A DNA stretch of 64,000 bases, taken from contig OX328125.1 in assembly GCA_946811695.1 (NCBI GenBank), forward strand, positions 101,666,533 through 101,730,532, given 5' to 3'. The notes beneath the pieces were generated by a model. That model made no database searches. It was not told the DNA's origin and was given only the letters and a program-made list of their open reading frames with translations. Position 1 is the first letter of the stretch. Every line of letters starts with the position of its first letter. Below, in pieces: positions 59,701 to 64,000 of this stretch. Made by a program: the position numbers and the translations under genes. This DNA comes from Gonocerus acuteangulatus. Lineage: Eukaryota; Arthropoda; Insecta; Hemiptera; Coreidae.

Positions 59701-62700
59701 AAGAACCTCGGAGAAAATTGGGAAGAAATAGATGGTTTACATTATTTTAAAACACCCTCATGCATTAGAGTGTAGACGAAGAAAATATAAATTCGTTTAT
59801 AACGAGTTCATAATTGTTTGGTTTCAAAAAAGGACAGATTAAATTTAAAATGGCTCCCTTTGGCTTCAAAAACAGACAACTCCATGACTTGGTTTCGAAC
59901 ATGGACAACTCCACTATATTAAGTGTAATTAAGGTCCTAATACTCATATCACTTTGTAATGCGTTTATAAAAATGTTTCTGGTGCCTATAAAAATGACAA
60001 ATAAAAAAATCACCATGTTACTGACATCAATATAGTAGATATGGTTTTTTGCCTCTCCTGTAAAAAAAGCAAAAGTAGAGTTATTCAGCTTTGATACCAA
60101 GCTCCTCAAATATTTACCACTCTCAGCTGTAGCAGACTAGTGGCATAATGGCTTAGCACTTTCCGATGGAATGTTGCTATTTTTGGTTCTCACTCAAAAA
60201 TAGGAAAAAAGGAGTAAAAACTGAGGAAAGTGTGTTAGAAAAATAAACGCTCCATTAGCAGTTTGTGGTCTCAGCGGAATAACATTAAATAAAAATTAGC
60301 AAATGAGCTGTTACTTACAAATATAAAATACCAAAACTATTATTTCTTCAACAAAAAATAGAAAAAAATGTTATTACTACTGAATAATAATTAAATAAAG
60401 AACTAAAATAAGAAAACAAAGAAAAGTATATACGTATGTACATATTTGTACTTTGAGATTAGTGGATTGAAATTTTTAACGTCCATTTTTTTAATAAATG
60501 TATCAAATTACTTGAAATACTTTAAGAATTATAATAAGTAAGTTGGGTTTGTCAGTGAGCCAAGATCCGCCCTGTAAGGTAATTTATAGGTGTGCTCATA
60601 AGTCTGTTCTGTTGTATTGTCTCGTGATGTTAGCAATAAGTTTGAATTTAGTAAATAACATTTCGTAGGTCCATGTCTTGATAAGTATTCTGTTATAGTT
60701 AAATTGTCAAGTGTTAATTTTTGTCTGCTAAGTATTGTGGGCATTTGTGTAAGTGTCTTCTCTTAGGTGTTTTCATCCATCGTTCGTTCCATTTTTTCAA
60801 TAATTCATCTTTTAGCCTTGTCTTTGTAGTCTGCGATGTAAGTTTAGAGTAAGATATAGGCAATGTCGTGTCCTTTGAAGCTGATTTTGCTAGTAAGTCA
60901 ACTTTCTCGTTTCCTAATAGTCCCCAATGTCCTTTAATAAATGTAATTGTAACTGTAATATTATTCTGTTTGCAGATAATAAGTTCAGTCCCTCGTTATG
61001 ATTTTAGTAGTTGCATATGCGTGCTATGTTTGTCTTTCGGTAAGTGTATATTATGCATGTGTTCCCGTCGCACAGTGGTGCCGAATGGACAAAAAGCGGG
61101 AAAAAACTATATCTCGAGAACGAATTAACCTAGAAACCTGGGGCTGGTCTCATTCGAATAGGTTGAACTCATCAAAACAAAACGCAACAAGTATTTTGTC
61201 GAAAGAGGAATTCTACCCAAGGAAAGATATTGTAAAAAAGGCCACATTATGATATTTTACGAAGAAAGGAAAAAATATAGATGCAACAAAAGAGAATGTC
61301 GGTTTGAATGTGGCGTGTATAAGGGTACGTGGCTATGTGACAGCAAGTTACCGTGGCGTGTATAAGGGTACGTGGCTATGTGACAGCAAGTTACCGTTAA
61401 GTAAAGCCATTTTATTCATTTACTCATGGGCACAGGAGTAAAAGTTTTTATTAAATAAATCATATGTTCCTTTAACCCATATTTTTTTATTTATCAATAA
61501 GTTACTGTTACTAGACACTGGCGGGCCTGTTCTAAACAAGACCCAAGGCGTACTCTAATCCTTTCTTTTCATTCCGGTGTTATGATCGGATAGGCAGATA
61601 AAAGCAGATAATCTTTGTTCTAATCTTTACTTTAACATGTCTACTTTGAAATGTGACCTTTCTCATCTCGGAGGAAGGTGGAGCTCTTTTTGTAATCATA
61701 GCTATTCTCAATGTTTATATAAAATTCGTAACTTATAACGTTGTAATGCACGCTAATTTTTTTGTTGCCCAGTTTGACTGATGTGTGGATTGGTTGACCA
61801 TCGTGGAGCAGGGAAGAAATTTGATAATTTTTTTCTCTCTCTTTTTAAATTATATATTAATTATTGATAGTAGTGTGTAATTTGGTCAAACTTCTGTTAT
61901 TCAGACTTTGGGCCTAAATTAATAGGAATAACCTTGAAACAGGGGGGAAAAGAATGCTGTTCCTAGATTCTTTAGCTAATATAGTGTGAGAATCACAAAC
62001 TAAATAATCGAAATCAGCGCTTTCGATAATTGAATTTTTTCCGCTCGGGCACCACTGTGCGTCGTAACTTAGCCCTTTCCGTACGCAATGAGCCGCAAGG
62101 AGTGTGTTCCCTGTACGGGATACTAGCACCCGGCATTGGGCCCCCTGTACGGGATACTAGCACCCAGTCTCGGTCCCCCTGTACGGGATACTTTTCCCAC
62201 TCTCGTCAGAGCGCCTCGACTTTCAGCGATCGCCTTGCCGTACTTAAACTCGTCTTTTATCATTTTGACTTTTATTTTGCTTACAATGATCATTAATTTT
62301 TATTTATGCTGAATTAGTTTGGCATTTAAATAATTATTTTAAGTTGAATAACTTTCTTTAAAAATAAATAATAAAAAAAGCTATATTATATACGAGTAAG
62401 AAAAAGAAGGTTTTTTTTCAGTTACCATTTGCCCTTTCTTTTATGAATAATAAGCAAGGGAATTAAATAATCAATAACTACGGAAAATAAATTTTCCATC
62501 TTCATTTTTGATCTGTGACTTTGTACACCGGCGGAGTTAATTTTTTTTTTTTTTATGTATAAAATTTAGTTACAAAAAGAAAAGCATAATTATAAATATT
62601 TGCAGTTAATTTAATGAATGATTTAATTAAATATGTAACATATTAAACATTTTAATTAAATATTAAATATTTTTTTAAAAATGGAGGACACGCAATAAAA

Positions 62701-64000
62701 AAAAAAACAGTTTTTCTAAATTTAAGAAAACACGAATATAGGATCTTAACTTCAGGACTAAACGTTAACTGATTTTACAAATAAATGCTGTTAGGAATGT
62801 ACAGAAGTATAAAAACAAACGGTAATTTGACTAGGGTTGACAGGGTAACTGGGCGGAGAAGGCAACGAGTTCTAATTATACTAAAAACGACCAAAAACTT
62901 CATTGAAATGCCATCTAGTAATAGGCAGGAATACTAGAAGTACAATACGGTAACGCTAGATAGCACTAAAGTCGAGAAATAAGATGATAAAGAATGCGAG
63001 AGATACGCCGAGCTCTCGACTGCTGTACAAGTCCACGGTACGTGGGTTCCGTCTTCCTTCGACTTCTACACAAGTCCACGGTATGTGGGTCCCGACCGCT
63101 CTCGACTGCTCGAGCAGTCCACGGTACGGAAAGGGTTAAGGAATATGGTTTTACTTTTGCTTTTATGGCTGTTACGTTTTCCCCATGGTGATAGTTTTTA
63201 TTGTCCGCTGTGAATAGTTATGCCGAATTTTAATGATAGGCAAAAAAAAACAGCCTAGTCATGGACTTTACTTCCGTCAGAGGTAACGTTTAATGCATTT
63301 GTACACAATCAATATTGCCATACCTGAGAAGTATTTGATGATGTTCGACGTTCGATCTGAGACACCTGTAGAGACACTTCTGATAATTGGCGTCCTCCCA
63401 GATTTCGTCGAGGGATACCTCCTTGTGCAAGATGTTGTTAGATTTCTGATAAACGTGCAAAGCCCTTCTGTGTATGTGCCTGATGGAGTGATTCAAGATC
63501 CTCAGCTGCACCCGGAGTTGCATGACGCAACTCATGTAGATCTCGTTCATTATTATTGTTGCACCGACGGCGTAGAAGAAGTAGACCAAAGCCATGAAAA
63601 AGGCTATTCCTAAACCTGTTGACGACCTAGTGCTGAAAGGCATGTAGAAGAACGCCGGTAAGTAAGGGTTGGACAGATCAACTTCCCTTTCGTAGATTTC
63701 TTCGGTGACCATGAAAAGCTGCGAAATCGGGTAGAACAACCCTATAGTGAGTCCACCAAAGAACCAGACGATTACAAAATCTCTGCTCTTTGCTCTAATT
63801 TCTTCGACGACGCTTTCCATCATCGCTGTCTGTTCTTCGGAGAGTTCCTCGTTTTCGTAAGAGTAAAATCCACAATTTATATAACCTCTGATCTTGTTGA
63901 TTGCTTTGTCGGTAAGCACTCTAGTGGTTAGGCCCCAGAGGGTGAATACTGATATCATTATCATATGCAGGCCATCGACAAAAAGTACTTTCTCATGAAA
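42422..64000 (-). CDS. Odorant receptor 2 (7tm_6), 5' end outside the window
   Basis: Same family and role as receptor 1. Exons on the minus strand: 64000(open)-63324, 59326-59227, 52198-52097, 43655-43497, 42478-42422, giving 1095 nt in frame (364 aa plus stop). Exons 2-5 are 100, 102, 159 and 57 nt, exactly as in receptor 1, with the same phases. Exon 1 contains [13 protein letters not shown] and [12 protein letters not shown]. Exon 2 reads [16 protein letters not shown], exon 3 [20 protein letters not shown], exon 4 [10 protein letters not shown]...[12 protein letters not shown] and exon 5 [18 protein letters not shown]. All introns are GT/AG, of 3997, 7028, 8441 and 1018 bp, filled with repeats. 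Every exon is open, so it looks functional. TM1 and the start lie beyond 64000. Confidence 0.88.
42540..42680. repeat. (CA)n and (TA)n microsatellite
   Basis: About 60 bp of CA-rich sequence followed by a TA tract of about 68 bp, just beyond the last receptor 2 exon. Confidence 0.9.
44015..44363 (+). pseudogene. Jockey-type LINE C-terminal fragment
   Basis: [24 protein letters not shown] start, then [28 protein letters not shown] and [20 protein letters not shown]. This is the RT thumb and C-terminus of a Jockey-clade LINE, antisense to receptor 2 intron 3. A related copy, inverted, is at 24370. The fragment ends where the Harbinger-like element begins. Confidence 0.8.
44389..44992. mobile_element. 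PIF/Harbinger-like element with TTA target duplication
   Basis: GGCCTCTCGTCCACTGGAAC at the left is mirrored by GTTCCAGTGGACGAGAGGCC at the right (TIR about 35 bp). TTA flanks both sides (44386-44388 and 44993-44995), the typical Harbinger duplication. A frame beginning 44486 has [18 protein letters not shown], which resembles the N-terminus of Harbinger nucleases. The rest is degraded, so the copy is non-autonomous. Confidence 0.8.
45495..45995 (-). pseudogene. LINE RNase H end and C-terminal knuckle
   Basis: The frame has [20 protein letters not shown], which matches the last RNase H motif (W.P.H....N..AD..AK) with the Asp region changed. It is followed by [14 protein letters not shown] and a [17 protein letters not shown] zinc-knuckle-like C..C....H....C. 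It is the 3' end of the LINE above. Confidence 0.75.
46575..49078 (-). pseudogene. LINE reverse transcriptase ORF with 36-bp repeat insertion
   Basis: The frame is open from about 49078, earlier than the first Met at 48785. It begins with the endonuclease end (SSDHYPISI) and [10 protein letters not shown] linker. RT motifs: [41 protein letters not shown] (motif A with N where D is normal), [15 protein letters not shown] and the catalytic YADD. The thumb holds ten tandem copies of [12 protein letters not shown], where one is expected, before [15 protein letters not shown]. The frame runs on to PPWRTKN, where RNase H should follow but is displaced. Loss of the motif A Asp makes activity unlikely. 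Confidence 0.8.
46970..47329 (-). repeat. 36-bp minisatellite in RT frame, ten units
   Basis: Exactly ten 36-bp units with almost no variation (one unit has GGTAGAGGC for GGTATAGGC). Each encodes 12 residues in the LINE frame, so the frame is kept. Confidence 0.97.
49160..49686. other. Intron DNA, nothing recognised
   Basis: AT-rich sequence without recognisable repeats or coding frames, in receptor 2 intron 3. Confidence 0.4.
49687..49979 (+). mobile_element. Family G MITE, complete
   Basis: ATGGGCGTATATAG and CTTATATACGCCCAT ends form a TIR of about 13 bp. The body has three G or C blocks. Flanks are CC and GC. Confidence 0.85.
50329..51852. repeat. GC-rich 21-bp minisatellite, about 70 units
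   Basis: Consensus GGCTCTGAGAAGTGGGGGCC plus T. Variants (GTGTGGGCCC, GTGGCGGCCC, GAGGAGTGGCGG) recur in blocks, giving a higher-order pattern. A 20-bp unit marks block starts at 50712, 50963 and 51134. Because 21 is a multiple of 3, frames stay open on both strands (for example 50262-51890 minus), but these are artefacts of the repeat. It sits in receptor 2 intron 3, just before exon 3. Confidence 0.97.
52345..52815 (+). repeat. Family T fragment
   Basis: The TIR start (AAAAAAGTCCGACTCGCAGGA) is followed by sequence shared with 34585-35000, including TCGTACATCTCGAAGAAATG and TTGTCATTTTAAG. It lies just upstream of exon 3 on the plus strand, in intron 2. Confidence 0.65.
52822..53002. mobile_element. 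Palindromic MITE with (TA)n centre
   Basis: Two arms of about 80 bp are perfect or nearly perfect inverted repeats (GGCAGAAAAGTGTTTAAATA against its complement), with about 26 bp of TA at the centre. Confidence 0.9.
53032..53066. repeat. (TA)n microsatellite
   Basis: A TA tract of about 34 bp, 30 bp beyond the palindromic MITE. Confidence 0.95.
53661..53900 (-). repeat. hAT-like end, inverse of 60-260
   Basis: GGGGGAGATAGTCGATAG and repeated ATCGATAG, matching the window's first 260 bp in reverse. It may be the left end of a hAT element whose right end is near 58034. Confidence 0.5.
53996..56130. repeat. 1.15-kb tandem duplication with ~140-bp subrepeats
   Basis: 53996-55144 and 55145-56130 are head-to-tail copies starting TAGCACTTTCCTCCGAAGGA. 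Each contains a TA tract, ACACGATAGCGGCCAGAG, then three to four diverged units of about 140 bp (GAAACT(T/C)GGTATTCGTAGTG...AAATCGGTTCATTAG(G/A)AG, GGGGGTTTAC) and ends near AACATAACTCTGGA(T/A)GC. No coding frame of note. Confidence 0.9.
56240..56277 (-). repeat. TIR of a second MITE family
   Basis: GTGCTTAGTTATGCAGCTCC...CATGACGGACTTTTTTTT. Similar ends are at 20058, 28966 and 30404. The inner half TATGCAGCT differs from family T. Confidence 0.55.
56281..56394 (-). pseudogene. hAT transposase C-terminal dimerisation domain fragment
   Basis: Minus strand: [20 protein letters not shown] followed by [17 protein letters not shown]. This is the hallmark hAT C-terminal motif (SER.FS.AG). Only the last part remains. 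The Tigger element next door may have separated it from the rest of the hAT gene. Confidence 0.85.
56640..56740 (+). mobile_element. SINE tail module with poly(A)
   Basis: GGCGCCTAATGGCCAAGATT then a 55-nt A run. It is the module found at the end of the 5S-derived SINE, but the head is missing. Confidence 0.6.
56781..56996 (-). pseudogene. pogo/Tigger transposase N-terminal HTH
   Basis: Minus strand, 71 aa: [20 protein letters not shown] then [20 protein letters not shown]. This is the CENP-B N-terminal (psq-like) helix-turn-helix used by pogo transposases to bind their ends. The frame then stops, and no DDE domain follows in the element. Confidence 0.85.
57950..58035 (-). repeat. hAT-like end with ATCGATAG palindromes
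   Basis: Clustered ATCGATAG and TATCGATATATCGATA motifs, ending in CGCCCATCTCTA, which on the minus strand starts TAGAGATGGGCG. It probably ends the hAT element whose transposase C-terminus is at 56281. Confidence 0.55.
58312..58471 (+). mobile_element. Family G MITE, internally deleted
   Basis: Both ends (GGCGTATATAGGA, TATATACGCCCA) are kept, but about 110 bp of the body is missing. Confidence 0.75.
58690..59140. repeat. Dispersed repeat, partner of 22190-22800
   Basis: Starts CTAGCTGTTACCCAGTGTGC, ends GACAGACACGTGATTTTTAT. It lies just downstream of receptor 2 exon 2. Confidence 0.65.
59340..60528. other. Intron 1 of receptor 2, nothing recognised
   Basis: AT-rich. Small direct motifs (TTCAAAAA...GACAACTCC repeated about four times, 59420-59920) suggest an old diverged tandem repeat. 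Confidence 0.4.
60529..60975 (-). pseudogene. LINE RNase H and C-terminal fragment
   Basis: Minus strand: [20 protein letters not shown] is the final RNase H motif. It is followed by [24 protein letters not shown] and, in the frame 60529-60744, [18 protein letters not shown]. It resembles the 13.2-kb LINE (PISYAKLP) and so comes from the same lineage. Confidence 0.75.
61071..62059. mobile_element. DNA transposon with CACAGTGGTGCC ends and 5-bp duplication
   Basis: CACAGTGGTGCC at the left and GGCACCACTGTG at the right are inverted. CGTCG precedes the left end (61066-61070) and follows the right end (62060-62064). 989 bp, with no transposase frame. A 42-bp segment (GGCGTGTATAAGGGTACGTG...) is doubled at 61311-61396. 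Superfamily not assigned. Confidence 0.75.
62073..63135. mobile_element. piggyBac-like non-autonomous element
   Basis: CCCTTTCCGTAC and GTACGGAAAGGG are inverted ends. TTAA follows the right end, and TTAG (a decayed TTAA) precedes the left. Near each end is a set of three short repeats (CTGTACGGGATAC on the left, AGTCCACGGTA on the right). No transposase. Confidence 0.6.

Noticed and set aside
60529..60744. Small host gene
   Set aside because: The frame continues upstream with shifts into a LINE RNase H motif, so it is a retrotransposon fragment.
1..64000. CRISPR arrays or bacterial operons
   Set aside because: No spacer-repeat structure; introns, SINEs and insect receptor genes show eukaryotic DNA.

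Overview
The window is insect nuclear DNA. The clearest evidence is two tandem odorant-receptor genes (7tm_6 family) on the minus strand, assembled here exon by exon. The composition is AT-rich, with long (TA)n runs, tRNA- and 5S-derived SINEs, and many TIR transposons. I cannot name the order or species from this sequence. Only three protein genes look like host genes: an intronless PKA catalytic-subunit paralogue (16550-17602), a complete odorant receptor (21585-28845), and a second receptor running off the right edge (42422 to beyond 64000). Everything else I can identify is repetitive.

Layout. 1-9.5 kb: a hAT-like end, SINEs, a foldback element, hammerhead-like RNA motifs, a 5S-derived SINE and a 1.84 kb palindromic TIR element. 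9.5-11.3 kb: a Helitron with recognisable ends, interrupted by a SINE. 13.2-16.1 kb: a broken I/Jockey-type LINE with RNase H and poly(A). 16.5-17.6 kb: the PKA-like kinase. 17.8-19.4 kb: a SINE cluster. 21.6-28.8 kb: receptor 1. 29.5-35.5 kb: TIR elements and Tc1 remnants. 35.8-37.1 kb: a DD41D mariner-like transposon. 37-40.5 kb: Penelope-like debris with a GIY-YIG remnant, a 139-bp-arm hairpin, and duplicated retroelement fragments.

Receptor 2 spans 42.4 kb to the window end in five exons. Its introns have absorbed a Harbinger-like element, a rearranged LINE carrying a 36-bp in-frame minisatellite, a 1.5 kb GC-rich array of 21-bp units, palindromic MITEs, a tandemly duplicated 1.15 kb repeat, a Tigger element next to hAT remnants, a CACAGTGG-ended element and a piggyBac-like element. 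The exon lengths and intron phases of the two receptors match for exons 2 to 5, so they are tandem duplicates. Receptor 2 has grown mainly through transposon insertion.

The least conventional signals are three. First, a set of hammerhead-ribozyme-like hairpins, with pairing conserved by covariation, lies next to a Penelope GIY-YIG remnant. Second, minisatellites have expanded in frame inside transposon coding sequence. Third, a tail module is shared by SINEs with different heads.
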